Positions 14,898-23,543 of a stretch of DNA of 61,139 nt are shown here, piece after piece. The translations under genes and the position numbers were made by a program. The notes beneath the pieces are model-generated. The model saw only the letters and a program-made list of their open reading frames with translations, made no database searches and was not told the origin of the DNA. Position 1 is the stretch's first letter. The number at the start of each line of letters is the position of its first letter. Source of the stretch: Erysipelotrichaceae bacterium (GTDB lineage: Bacteria; Bacillota_I; Bacilli_A; Erysipelotrichales; Erysipelotrichaceae); the NCBI GenBank assembly GCA_024684175.1, contig JAIKXJ010000005.1, forward strand, positions 1 to 61,139, written 5' to 3'.

Positions 14898-16463
14898 TTA
14901 ACGGCTCAACAGGATCCCTTCCCAATACAGATACAGGATCTCTTTGTTATCTTCATCGAACTCGAAACTGATGTAGCGGAAGATGATCTTGTTCCCGTCG
15001 GCCGTCTCATATTCGAGAAGATCGTCCTGCTCACCGCTCTTATTTCTGTCCAAGGAGGCAAAGAACGGCTGCAGTTCCTTATCAAGCTCTTCGTACTCCT
15101 GTGAAACGAAACGCATATGACCGTATTCTCCGATCTCAAATGCCTTGCCTTGCAGATCGACACTGTAGTAGAACGAAGAGATCTTTCGATCCGACCCGTC
15201 ATAGTCGTTAAAGGACTTTGCGATCTTGCTTTCGGAGAAGTCCTCAAAAAACGAAGACTTGCTGCCGCTGCTGTAGCGCAGATACTCGTACGCCGAACGG
15301 GCATCCTCGAGATACTCCGCTTCCATGCTCACATCTTCGTCGAGCACACCGTTCACAAGCGCTCCGCCTTTGCTCAAAGCATTCTTCAGACGGCTTTCCT
15401 GAGCGGAATTGGGGATATCGTAGATATTCAACGGCGTACAGGTGAATACGAGCGCCAGGACCACGATGAGTAAGAAACATTTGGAAACACGGATGCCAAG
15501 CATCTGGGACAACATGAACCCTACCGCGATAGCGATGAGGATCAGCGACATCAGCCTTGCCGTCGTCAGACCGTAGGCATGTAAACGGATGGCAATCGCA
15601 AAGACCTGTATCGCCAGGACCGGAAACAAGAGGCAGGCTCCGTATTTCTTAAACAGTCCCTGGATCTTTCCATCGTTCTCATCGACCGACAGATAGAAGA
15701 CGACATAAAACAACAAGGCAAAACTGCCGAACCAGTTCAGCTTCCCTACCGGCATCTTCCAGGTGACGATGATCTTGAAGATGTAAAGATACAAGATCCC
15801 GATCAGGATGAGATAGATATAAAACAACGCCTTGTGGATGATCGTGCGGTACGTCGCCGGCACGCTGATCTCCTCATCCGGCCTCGGGACATAGGAAAGG
15901 AACAGCGTCACGCCGAACAGAGCGCTGATCGCCAGGAAAAGGACGGCATAGATCTTCCAGACTTCCTCAAAATGAAAGATCAGGAAATGGAAAGCGGCGA
16001 TACAGACACTGATCCCGGCAAGGATGACACCGGTGAAGATCCAGACGATAAACGCCGACTTGATCAGATGGCTGAACACAAGGCAGTTCTCCCTGTTCCG
16101 GTATAAGACAAAGGCAATGAGTGATACACACGCGATACACGCTCCGGTCAATGCGGTATACACATAGACATTGTCATGATTCTTTAACAACAGATAAGTG
16201 ACGGCTGCGCTCAGCAAACCTACAGCCGGTGTCAGCAGGCGGATCCTGTGGATCCCGTACTCGTACGCCAGTTCAAACAGAAAAGCGAACAATCCGCCGA
16301 TGACCAGCGCAAAAAACAGTTCAAACGCTTCCTTCTCCGCCAGGATCAGAAAGATCCCGTCGGCCGTGATCAGACACAGCATGAGGAAGCTGAAAGGAAA
16401 ACGACGTATACATTCTTCCAGTCTGCCGCCTGCTTTCTTGATCCGTTCCAATAAAGATACCAT
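14898..16463 (-). CDS. DUF4153-type polytopic membrane protein
   Basis: A 521-residue protein from MVSLLERIKK at 16463, preceded by AATAAGGAGTCGTAT; the longer frame overlaps the HTH gene and lacks a ribosome site. About ten membrane segments cover residues 30-370. A soluble C-terminal domain of some 150 residues follows (SKGGALVNGVLDEDVSMEAE onward). DUF4153 proteins are common in Firmicutes and their role is not established. It is the last gene of an operon with an HTH regulator and a DUF2975 protein. Confidence 0.75.
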   Translation of the reverse strand: MVSLLERIKKAGGRLEECIRRFPFSFLMLCLITADGIFLILAEKEAFELFFALVIGGLFAFLFELAYEYGIHRIRLLTPAVGLLSAAVTYLLLKNHDNVYVYTALTGACIACVSLIAFVLYRNRENCLVFSHLIKSAFIVWIFTGVILAGISVCIAAFHFLIFHFEEVWKIYAVLFLAISALFGVTLFLSYVPRPDEEISVPATYRTIIHKALFYIYLILIGILYLYIFKIIVTWKMPVGKLNWFGSFALLFYVVFYLSVDENDGKIQGLFKKYGACLLFPVLAIQVFAIAIRLHAYGLTTARLMSLILIAIAVGFMLSQMLGIRVSKCFLLIVVLALVFTCTPLNIYDIPNSAQESRLKNALSKGGALVNGVLDEDVSMEAEYLEDARSAYEYLRYSSGSKSSFFEDFSESKIAKSFNDYDGSDRKISSFYYSVDLQGKAFEIGEYGHMRFVSQEYEELDKELQPFFASLDRNKSGEQDDLLEYETADGNKIIFRYISFEFDEDNKEILYLYWEGILLSR

Positions 16464-16473
16464 ATACGACTCC

Positions 16474-16689
16474 TTATTTTCTGACCGCATACTCCAGGAT
16501 ATCCCCGGGTTGACAGTCCAGTACTTCACATAATCTGGCCAGCGTCGACAGCTTGACCGCCTTGGCCTTTCCGGTCTTCAGGATGGACATGTTGGCCAAA
16601 GTAATGCCCACTTTATCCGCCAGCTCCGTGACGGACATCTTCCGCTTCGCCAGCATGACATCGATGTTGATGATGATCTCTCCTTCCAT
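16474..16689 (-). CDS. Cro/CI-type HTH regulator (YozG-like)
   Basis: A 71-residue single-domain DNA-binding protein. ATG 16689 is preceded by AGGAGGAATC and begins nine bases after the DUF2975 stop. The HTH is in MSVTELADKVGITLANMSIL with the following LSTLARLCEVLDCQPGDIL, typical of the small XRE regulators that pair with DUF2975 membrane proteins. The pair probably forms a membrane-signal-responsive switch acting on its own operon; this is inferred from recurrent gene order. Confidence 0.88.
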   Translation of the reverse strand: MEGEIIINIDVMLAKRKMSVTELADKVGITLANMSILKTGKAKAVKLSTLARLCEVLDCQPGDILEYAVRK

Positions 16690-16697
16690 GATTCCTC

Positions 16698-17177
16698 CTA
16701 GACCGTCAGGTCGCTCTCTTCCTGCAACAGGGCTGCCTTCAGGACCAGATGCGAAAGCGCAGCCGAAGCCACCGAGACCGCCGTTCCGGCAAAGACCACG
16801 ATCAGGGAATACAAGACGATCCCCGGATGATTCATGTTCAGAAACATCAGGACGATGTTCCCGAGGAAAAAGTAGGCGGCGTCCCCTCCGGCCAGCCAGG
16901 AGATCCATTTCAGATGATCCGCGTTCTCTTTGCAGAAGGAACGGTCATTCCCGATATTGGCAAAGATCTTCCAGGCAAAAAACAAAGCGACGAAGATGGG
17001 GATCGCCGTGATCGAAATGAAGATCAACCACGGCAGATAACAGTATCCGAATTCCGGATTCTGTCGTACGATCATCTGCCCGTAACCTGGTATGATGACC
17101 GCATAGATATAGACGGCACAGACAGCGATGCCGATCACGATCAGCTTCAGCCATCCCGCCAGTTTCTTCTGTTCCAT
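16698..17177 (-). CDS. DUF2975 membrane protein
   Basis: A 159-residue protein with four membrane segments (about 10-32, 48-70, 92-112 and 120-145) and short loops, matching the DUF2975 pattern (FCKENADHLKWISW between the second and third). The start has ACGGAGGTATTTTT upstream. First gene of the operon with the HTH and DUF4153 genes. The biochemical role of the family is unknown; by context it may sense a membrane-active signal and modulate the HTH protein. Confidence 0.8.
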   Translation of the reverse strand: MEQKKLAGWLKLIVIGIAVCAVYIYAVIIPGYGQMIVRQNPEFGYCYLPWLIFISITAIPIFVALFFAWKIFANIGNDRSFCKENADHLKWISWLAGGDAAYFFLGNIVLMFLNMNHPGIVLYSLIVVFAGTAVSVASAALSHLVLKAALLQEESDLTV

Positions 17178-17317
17178 AAAAATACCTCCGTATCTATTCC
17201 AAGAATAATCCTCTTTTTCTTGAAAATCAATATAATTTTATTGTTTTACGATAAATTTTAATTGATTTATGATATTTCAGATAAAAAGGCTCTCTTTTCG
17301 TCCCGTTTTCTTGGAAC

Positions 17318-17323
17318 TATAAT
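17318..17323 (+). promoter_or_regulatory. -10 box eight bases before the kinase-like gene
   Basis: TATAAT, then AGGATCAG, then ATG 17332. With a normal initiation distance the transcript would begin within one or two bases of the start codon. Confidence 0.55.
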
Positions 17324-17331
17324 AGGATCAG

Positions 17332-17886
17332 ATGGAACAGACAAACGAAACAAACAAGATCATCGACATCAACGGCACGAAACTTGCGATCCTCAAGCTG
17401 CTCGGCCACGGAAAAGGCGGATACTCTTATCTGGTCTCTTCCGGTGAAAAGAAAGCGGTCCTGAAACAGATCCACCATGAGCCTTGCGACTATTACACGT
17501 TCGGCAACAAGATCGAAGCGGAAAAAAACGATTATAAAAGATTAAAAGAAGCGGGGATCCGCATCCCGGAGATGTATCTCATCGATGAAGCCAAAGAACG
17601 GATCCTCAAAGAATATATCGAAGGACCGACGGTCTTTGAACTCATCGCAAACGGAAGCGATGTCAGCAATCTCCTTCCGCAGGTGAGGGAACTGGCGAAA
17701 CTGGCAAATGCTGCCGGACTCAACATCGACTACTTTCCCACGAACTTCGTCATCCATGACAGTCTGCTTTACTATGTGGACTATGAATGCAATGCCTACA
17801 GTGAAGAATGGAACTTTGAAAACTGGGGCATCAGATACTGGAGCCGGACAAAGGAGTTTGAGGGATACCTGAAACAACATTTGTGA
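17332..17886 (+). CDS. Miniature protein-kinase-like protein
   Basis: A 184-residue protein resembling a cut-down kinase or aminoglycoside-phosphotransferase fold. It shows a Gly-rich loop LLGHGKGGYSYLV (residues 25-37), an invariant-type Lys in AVLKQIHHE (about 45), and a hinge in ILKEYIEGPTV. The catalytic-loop equivalent is GLNIDYFPTNFVI and the metal-binding DYE is in YYVDYECNA. The C-lobe is far shorter than in Hanks-type kinases, closer to RIO- or KdoK-like enzymes. Substrate unknown. It is divergent from the DUF2975 operon with its own TATAAT box. Confidence 0.7.
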   Translation: MEQTNETNKIIDINGTKLAILKLLGHGKGGYSYLVSSGEKKAVLKQIHHEPCDYYTFGNKIEAEKNDYKRLKEAGIRIPEMYLIDEAKERILKEYIEGPTVFELIANGSDVSNLLPQVRELAKLANAAGLNIDYFPTNFVIHDSLLYYVDYECNAYSEEWNFENWGIRYWSRTKEFEGYLKQHL

Positions 17887-17906
17887 CTCTGACTTTTTGC
17901 CCGTCA

Positions 17907-18029
17907 GACCGAACGGTCCGAAAACATGCCCCATATACAGGCAAACACGGTCACGAAAAATGACCGGATACAAAAACACACTCCATCGGGAGCACTGGCG
18001 GATTCGGAAACCAGTATTGACGGAGTGTG
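17907..18029. other. Cluster of inverted repeats in a 258-bp gap
   Basis: Three hairpin-forming elements follow the kinase-like gene: GACCG-aa-CGGTC (17907-17918), CGGTCA/TGACCG (17948-17953 with 17961-17966), and CACACTCCATC/GACGGAGTGTG (17977-17987 with 18019-18029) enclosing an ACTGG/CCAGT helix. Read leftward, the last one ends in a T5 run and could serve as a terminator. The rest of the interval holds the fruA terminator and no gene. Confidence 0.5.
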
Positions 18030-18093
18030 CTATTTCATTTTATCAGATAATCCGGCTTGTTGACGATCCACTTGCGGATATATGCAAAAACAA

Positions 18094-18127
18094 ATAAAGA
18101 TCTCCGTCTTATGACAGAGATCTTTAT
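18094..18127 (-). terminator. Terminator of the fructose operon
   Basis: Read leftward, ATAAAGATCTC (18127-18117) pairs perfectly with GAGATCTTTAT (18104-18094), followed by TTGTTTTTG. Confidence 0.85.
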
Positions 18128-18144
18128 ATTGATGCATGGTATTT

Positions 18145-20058
18145 CTACTCTTTGACGTCTTTCTTCAAGACGCCCAGTAAGACAGCGCCTAAGACCGTAC
18201 CGGCGATCAGAGCGACCACATACATGATCGGATTGCCGACGACCGGGAAGACGAAGATACCGCCGTGAGGAGCCATCAATGTGCAGTTGAACGCCATCGA
18301 CAGCGCACCGGCCAGTGCGGAACCGGCGATGCAGGACGGAAGGACGTGCAGAGGATCGGCCGCCGCAAACGGGATCGCACCCTCGGTGATGAAGGAAAGA
18401 CCCATGATGAAGTTTGTCGGACCGGATTTCCTCTCGGATTCCGTGAACTTGTTCTTGAACAGGATGGTCGCCAAGGCGATGGCGCATGGCGGGACCATAC
18501 CGCCGATCATAACGGCAGCCATGATGTTGTAGTTGCCTGCCGCGATCGAAGCGACACCGAAGACGTAAGCCGCCTTGTTGAACGGTCCGCCCATATCGAT
18601 GGCCATCATGCCTGCCACGATGATGCCTAAGACGATCGAGTTGGCGCCGGACAGCGAACCTAAAGCGTTATTCAGCCAGGTGTTCAGAGCACCGACGACC
18701 GGCTCGATGACGAAGATCATCGCCAGACCGATCAGCAACATGCCGAACAGCGGATAGATCAATACCGGCTTGATACCGTCCAAGGATTCCGGAATGACCT
18801 TGTCGGAGACTTTCTTGAGATAGTTGACCAGATAACCGGCCAGGAAACCGGCAGCCAGTGCGCCTAAGAAACCGGACTTGCCGGAAGCGGCGATCGCACC
18901 GCCGACAAAACCGACCGCAAGACCCGGTCTGTCGGCAATGGACATGGCGATGAAACCGGATAAGATCGGAAGCATGAAGCCGAAGGCAACGCCGCCGATC
19001 TGTCCCTTCAGGAGATTGGACAGTGCGGTCAGCTGACCGAAGTTGGCTCTCTGCTCTGCAGTCAATGAGTTGATATCGAAGGCCAGGCCGTCGATCAGGA
19101 AAGCCAGGGCGATCAGGATACCGCCGCCGACAACGAACGGCAACATGTGGGAAACACCGTTCATCAGGTGCTTGTAGATGTTGTGGCCGCCGCCTTCATT
19201 GCTGACTTCTTTCTTTGCATTCGTAGCTTTATAAACAGGCGCTTCACCGCTGATGATCGAATCGATCAGTTCATTCGGCTTGTTGATGCCCTTGGAGACC
19301 TGACACTCGATGACCTTGACACCGTCGAAACGGTCCATCGGAACATTGGTGTCCGCAGCGACGATGACGCCGTCCGCTTTGGCGATCTCTTCCGCCGTCA
19401 GGATGTTCTTGGCACCGCCGGAACCTCTGGTCTCGACTTTGACCTGATAACCTCTGGCCTTGGCTGCCTTTTCGATGGCTTCCGCCGCCATATAAGTATG
19501 TGCGATACCGGTCGGGCAGGCCGTAACGGCTAAGACCAGGTGTTCACCGGTCAGAACGTCCGTGACCGGAGCCGTTTCCTTCTTGGCAGTCTCTTTGTCT
19601 TTGACGGATTCCGCCTTATCGATGACGGCCAGGAATTCCTCCGCATCCTTCGCTGCTTTGAGATCGGCGACGAACTTTTCATCCATCAACATCATCGCGA
19701 GCTTCGATAAGATCTCAAGATGCACATTGCCGGAAGATTCCGGTGCTGCGATCATGAATGCCAGGTCGACCGGATTGCCGTCCAGCGATTCATAATCGAC
19801 GCCGCCGTCGATCGTCATAGCTGCCAATCCGGCTTCCTTGACGCCCGAGCATCTGCCATGCGGGATGGCGATACCGCCGCCGACACCGGTCGTGCCTTCC
19901 GCTTCTCTCGCCTCAACGGCCTCCAGATAAAGCTTCTTGTCGGAAAGCTTGCCCGATCTGTCCATCAGGTCAGCCATACGGCTGAGTGTTTCGTTCTTGT
20001 CTTTGACCTTGACGGAAAGACCGACGCTCTCTTTTGCAAGTAAATCAGTGATTTTCAT
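18145..20058 (-). CDS. fruA: PTS fructose-specific EIIABC
   Basis: A 637-residue fused permease that imports fructose as fructose 1-phosphate. EIIA occupies about residues 1-150, with His67 in GIAIPHGRCSG. EIIB occupies about 172-275, with Cys181 in VTACPTGIAHTYMAAE. EIIC runs from about 290 to 637 with some nine membrane segments (ending VLLGVLKKDVKE). The fused A-B-C order is the usual one in Bacillota. It starts 12 bp after fruK with GGGGGC upstream, and has its own terminator. The divergent DeoR-type regulator completes a standard fructose locus. Confidence 0.95.
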   Translation of the reverse strand: MKITDLLAKESVGLSVKVKDKNETLSRMADLMDRSGKLSDKKLYLEAVEAREAEGTTGVGGGIAIPHGRCSGVKEAGLAAMTIDGGVDYESLDGNPVDLAFMIAAPESSGNVHLEILSKLAMMLMDEKFVADLKAAKDAEEFLAVIDKAESVKDKETAKKETAPVTDVLTGEHLVLAVTACPTGIAHTYMAAEAIEKAAKARGYQVKVETRGSGGAKNILTAEEIAKADGVIVAADTNVPMDRFDGVKVIECQVSKGINKPNELIDSIISGEAPVYKATNAKKEVSNEGGGHNIYKHLMNGVSHMLPFVVGGGILIALAFLIDGLAFDINSLTAEQRANFGQLTALSNLLKGQIGGVAFGFMLPILSGFIAMSIADRPGLAVGFVGGAIAASGKSGFLGALAAGFLAGYLVNYLKKVSDKVIPESLDGIKPVLIYPLFGMLLIGLAMIFVIEPVVGALNTWLNNALGSLSGANSIVLGIIVAGMMAIDMGGPFNKAAYVFGVASIAAGNYNIMAAVMIGGMVPPCAIALATILFKNKFTESERKSGPTNFIMGLSFITEGAIPFAAADPLHVLPSCIAGSALAGALSMAFNCTLMAPHGGIFVFPVVGNPIMYVVALIAGTVLGAVLLGVLKKDVKE

Positions 20059-20070
20059 GTGTTGCCCCCT

Positions 20071-20973
20071 TTATAGTGCTGCATATAACTTCTCGACATC
20101 TTCCGGTGTCGCAAGTTCCTCTTTGAACGCGCTTGCGCTGCCTGTGCACAGGCCATACTTGAACGCTTCCTCGTAATCCTCATACTTCAGATAGCCGTAA
20201 ATGAAGCCCGCGACCATCGAATCGCCGGCACCGACCGAATTGACGACCTTGCCTTTCGGCGCTTCGCTCATATGCACATTTCCGTTCTCATCCACCAGGA
20301 CAGCTCCTTCCCCGGCCATTGAGATCAGGACGTTGCGTGCGCCCTTTTCCTGCAGTTTCTTCGCATAAGGAACGACTTCCTCCCTTGTCGTCAGCTTGAC
20401 ACCGAAGAGTTCGCCCAGCTCATGGTTGTTCGGTTTGATCAGGAACGGGCCGTATTCCAGGACGTTCATTAACAGGTCCTTGGTCGCATCGACGACGATG
20501 CGGATGTTTCTTCCCTGCAGATGCTTCATGATGTCGGAATACATCGTTGCCGGCAAGCTGTTGGGGATGTTGCCGGCCAGACATAAGATGTCTTCTTCCG
20601 TCAGCTGATCGAGCTTCTCATAGAGCTGATCGATCGCTTCCTGCGGGATCGCCGGTCCGATGCCGTTGAGTTCGCTTTCCTCCTTGGACCGCAATTTGAT
20701 GTTGATGCGGGAACAGCCTTCCTGTAACCAGATCATCTCATTGCGGATACCCTTCTCGACGATCAGCCGCTTGATCTCCTCGCCGGTGAAGCCTGCCAGG
20801 AAACCGAGCGCCGTCGTATCCATGCCGTAATTTGACAGAACGATCGATACGTTGATCCCCTTGCCGCCCGGGAAGATGATCTCCTTGGAAACGCGGTTGG
20901 TCTCGCCGAGACGGAAATCATCGCAGGACACGATGTAGTCTAATGAAGGATTGAATGTGATCGTGTAAATCAA
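20071..20973 (-). CDS. fruK: 1-phosphofructokinase
   Basis: A 300-residue PfkB-family kinase converting fructose 1-phosphate to fructose 1,6-bisphosphate. I place the start at TTG 20973 (reading MIYTITFNPSLDYIV), because AGGAGGGTAACAAA sits just before it and homologues begin with this strand. The longer frame to 21081 runs into the promoter. Visible motifs: IIFPGGKGINVSIVL (substrate binding) and NSVGAGDSMVAGF with the catalytic Asp. First gene of fruK-fruA. Confidence 0.93.
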   Translation of the reverse strand: MIYTITFNPSLDYIVSCDDFRLGETNRVSKEIIFPGGKGINVSIVLSNYGMDTTALGFLAGFTGEEIKRLIVEKGIRNEMIWLQEGCSRINIKLRSKEESELNGIGPAIPQEAIDQLYEKLDQLTEEDILCLAGNIPNSLPATMYSDIMKHLQGRNIRIVVDATKDLLMNVLEYGPFLIKPNNHELGELFGVKLTTREEVVPYAKKLQEKGARNVLISMAGEGAVLVDENGNVHMSEAPKGKVVNSVGAGDSMVAGFIYGYLKYEDYEEAFKYGLCTGSASAFKEELATPEDVEKLYAAL

Positions 20974-21051
20974 TTTGTTACCCTCCTGTTCTTTCAGCCG
21001 ACATTTGACTGATTTTGAACGTTTTTGCGCAGTTACTCTATCTACACCCCT

Positions 21052-21081
21052 ATAATAACAGTCAAATTCTGTCATTGTCAA
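21052..21081 (-). promoter_or_regulatory. Promoter of fruK-fruA
   Basis: Read leftward, TTGACA (21081-21076) and TATTAT (21057-21052) are spaced 18 bp apart. Repeated TTGAC/GTCAA and ACATT/AATGT elements across 21000-21130 are likely FruR operators for both divergent promoters. Confidence 0.65.
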
Positions 21082-21149
21082 TCACTATATGAATTATTTT
21101 TACCGATTTTGACATTTTTTGAAATGTTATTACAATATAATTATAAACC

Positions 21150-21908
21150 ATGCTGAATGAAGAAAGAAAAAGAAAGATCCTGGAGATCACCAACGAGAGA
21201 AAAAGCGTCAGCCTGATCGAACTGGCAAAACTTTTGAATGCCTCCGAGTCGACGATCCGCCGGGATCTCAACGAACTGCATAAAAACAAACTCTTGAAGA
21301 AAGTCCACGGCGGAGCCATCTCGCTGAACGACATCCTCACACAAGACGAACCTGTCCTGCAGCGCCAGGACCTCAATACGGGATCCAAACGGCTCATCGC
21401 CCGCTACGGTGCCTCCCTGGTCAAAGACAACGACGTCGTCTACATCGATGCCGGCACGACGACCGGCGAGATGCTGCCGTACCTGCGTAACACCCATGCC
21501 GTCTACATCACCAACTGCGCTTCCCACGCTCACATATTAGCCAACTATGGCCACGAGGTCCATCTGGCCTGCGGCATCCTGAAAGCCAAGACCGATGCCT
21601 TGGTGGGCAGCGACACCTACCGCTACATCGAACAGCTGAACTTCACCATCGGCTTCTTCGGAAGCAACGGCATCAGTATGGAAGAAGGCTTCACCACGCC
21701 CGATCCGCAGGAAGGCGAGATCAAACGCATTGCCTACGACCACTGCCGCGAACGCTATGTCCTGGCCGATCCCAGCAAGTTCGATGTCATCTCCACCTAC
21801 AGCTTCGCCGCGATCGACAAAGGCTTCATCATCACCGATTCGGCAGCACCGAAACCATACAAAGATCTGCATAACACGATCATCGCTGATCTCGTCGACA
21901 TCGTATAA
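21150..21908 (+). CDS. fruR: DeoR-family regulator of the fructose operon
   Basis: A 252-residue repressor. The HTH is at residues 18-50 (VSLIELAKLLNASESTIRRDL). The sugar-phosphate sensor domain follows, with the conserved VYIDAGTTTGEML segment and a further DPSKFD motif. In this family fructose 1-phosphate usually relieves repression. It is divergent from fruK across a 176-bp region containing TTGACA-16-TACAAT for this gene, which leaves a leader of only about six bases and no Shine-Dalgarno. A bidirectional terminator follows. Confidence 0.9.
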   Translation: MLNEERKRKILEITNERKSVSLIELAKLLNASESTIRRDLNELHKNKLLKKVHGGAISLNDILTQDEPVLQRQDLNTGSKRLIARYGASLVKDNDVVYIDAGTTTGEMLPYLRNTHAVYITNCASHAHILANYGHEVHLACGILKAKTDALVGSDTYRYIEQLNFTIGFFGSNGISMEEGFTTPDPQEGEIKRIAYDHCRERYVLADPSKFDVISTYSFAAIDKGFIITDSAAPKPYKDLHNTIIADLVDIV

Positions 21909-21915
21909 ACAAAAC

Positions 21916-21960
21916 AAAGGCTTCTCTTAGAAGATCATATTCTTCCAAAAGAAGCCTTTT
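21916..21960. terminator. Bidirectional terminator between fruR and the serine hydrolase
   Basis: AAAGGCTTCT (21916-21925) pairs with AGAAGCCTTT (21950-21959), with an inner AGAAGAT/TCTTC helix. T runs exist on both sides, so it can serve both convergent genes. Confidence 0.8.
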
Positions 21961-21961
21961 C

Positions 21962-23023
21962 TTATTCCTTCTTCTTCATTCCATCCGCTGTTTCCAGGAC
22001 CTTCTCATGGAACAGCTTCCGGATCTCGACCATCTTGTGGTCTCTGGAAGGATGGACGGCATTGGCTAAGAGAATGATGCCGCAGTCCCGCTTCCAGTCG
22101 ATGTAAAGTGAGGTCCCGGTAAAGCCGGTATGATAGAGCGAATCTTCGCTGATCCGACTGCCGCAGCTCTGGTTCGGATCGCCGTAGAACCAGCCGCCGA
22201 TCGTCCTGACTTCATTCATGCCTACGGTAAACGGCTTCTTCAATAAAGCGATGCTCGAGCTTTTCAATACTCTTTTCCCTTCATAGACCCCGTCATTCAG
22301 GATCATCTGCGTGAACCTCACCAGTCCGTCGATATCGGAAAACAATCCCGCATTTCCCGCTCTTCCCTTCAGGATATGGGCCTTGCCGTCATGGACTTCG
22401 CCCCGGATGATGCCCCGAGCCTCCGTGACTTCCGTCGGCGCACAATCTCTTTTCCTTCCCCGGTCTTCGGGGCAATAGAACATATTCAAAGCTCCCAGCG
22501 GTCCGGCAATGACTTCTTCAAAATAGGAAGGGATGTCTTTTTTATACTGTTCGATGATCTTTCCCAGGATGATGAAACCGAAACAGGAATAGATCACCTT
22601 CTCTTTCCTTTTACAAGGCCATTCCACTTCCTTCATCATGAAGTCCCAGAGTTCCTCACCGTTCTTACATTTCTTATAGTTCTTGTCATCGGCGGCGATC
22701 CCCGAAGTGTGGCTCAGCAGGTCTTCAACGGTGATGTCTTCATATGGAAAATCGTCAAGGACGGAACTTACCTTCGTCTTCAAAGAGATGCAGCCCTCTT
22801 CGATCAGCTTGAAGATCAGCGGCGCCGTCGAAACGACCTTCGACAGACTGGCCAGATCGTAGACGGTATCCAAAGTCAAAACTTCCTTCTCGGGAAACAG
22901 GGCTTTGTGACCGTAAAAGTCCTTCTCGCAGTCCTCTTTCGTCACATAGGCAAAGACAGCACCAGGCAATAAGCTTTCATCGACATACTGTTTTATTATT
23001 TTCTTTCCTTCATCAAGAACCAT
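21962..23023 (-). CDS. Serine hydrolase of the class C beta-lactamase family
   Basis: A 353-residue penicillin-binding-protein-like hydrolase (Beta-lactamase/EstB fold), cytosolic by sequence because no signal peptide is seen. The nucleophile motif is SLSK (YDLASLSKVV, about residue 60). The Tyr motif reads YSC (VIYSCFGFIILG) rather than the common YxN, and the third motif is HTG (LYHTGFTGTS). Such proteins range from esterases to D-aminopeptidases, so antibiotic hydrolysis should not be assumed. A normal leader lies between TATGAT and the ATG. Confidence 0.8.
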   Translation of the reverse strand: MVLDEGKKIIKQYVDESLLPGAVFAYVTKEDCEKDFYGHKALFPEKEVLTLDTVYDLASLSKVVSTAPLIFKLIEEGCISLKTKVSSVLDDFPYEDITVEDLLSHTSGIAADDKNYKKCKNGEELWDFMMKEVEWPCKRKEKVIYSCFGFIILGKIIEQYKKDIPSYFEEVIAGPLGALNMFYCPEDRGRKRDCAPTEVTEARGIIRGEVHDGKAHILKGRAGNAGLFSDIDGLVRFTQMILNDGVYEGKRVLKSSSIALLKKPFTVGMNEVRTIGGWFYGDPNQSCGSRISEDSLYHTGFTGTSLYIDWKRDCGIILLANAVHPSRDHKMVEIRKLFHEKVLETADGMKKKE

Positions 23024-23165
23024 ATCTTTTACTTCCCAGATCCATCATACCCCGATCCGGCTTCTTCGCTGAAGTTTTTCATTCGCGAAAATTTCTTTTC
23101 CTTTGATGAATACCCGTTTGACAGTCCCCAGGGAACAGCGGGTATCGTTAGGAGGAAAAGAAAAA

Positions 23166-23543
23166 GTGAACGAAAAAGTGTCTTTAAGACAGATCAAAGA
23201 AAAGACCGGCATCTCCCGAAAAGCGATACAGGGCTACGAGAAACACAGCTTGATCCGGGCTTCCGGCAAGGACCGATACGGCCACCTTCTGTATGAAGAA
23301 GAGGTCCTGAAAAAGATCATCAAGATCCGCTTCTTTCAGAAGCTGGGCTTTACCGTAAGTCAGATCGGGACCTTCATCGACGGTTCCGAGGAAGAGCTCA
23401 TGGAAAAGCTGAACGAGGGCAAAGATGAACTTCAGAAAAAGATCATCAAGCTGCATAAGCTTTCACAAGAGATCGACGGTCTGATAGAAAGAAACACTTT
23501 GGATCAAGAAGCGATCCTCAAGATCGCCAGGGAGGAAGACTGA
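23166..23543 (+). CDS. MerR-family transcriptional regulator
   Basis: A 125-residue regulator starting at GTG 23166 with GGAGGAAAAG upstream; the earlier ATG at 23103 has no site and adds a non-homologous stretch. The winged HTH covers residues 1-70 (VSLRQIKEKTGISRKAIQGYE, then RYGHLLYEEEVLKKI). It is followed by the dimerisation coiled coil (EELMEKLNEGKDELQKKIIK). There is no C-terminal effector domain. Its stop touches the start of the lipoprotein gene, so it likely controls that operon. Confidence 0.82.
   Translation: MNEKVSLRQIKEKTGISRKAIQGYEKHSLIRASGKDRYGHLLYEEEVLKKIIKIRFFQKLGFTVSQIGTFIDGSEEELMEKLNEGKDELQKKIIKLHKLSQEIDGLIERNTLDQEAILKIAREED

Noticed and set aside
21962..23023. Antibiotic-resistance beta-lactamase
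   Set aside because: The SxxK motif is present but the YSC and HTG motifs and lack of a signal peptide fit a general serine hydrolase; resistance cannot be claimed.
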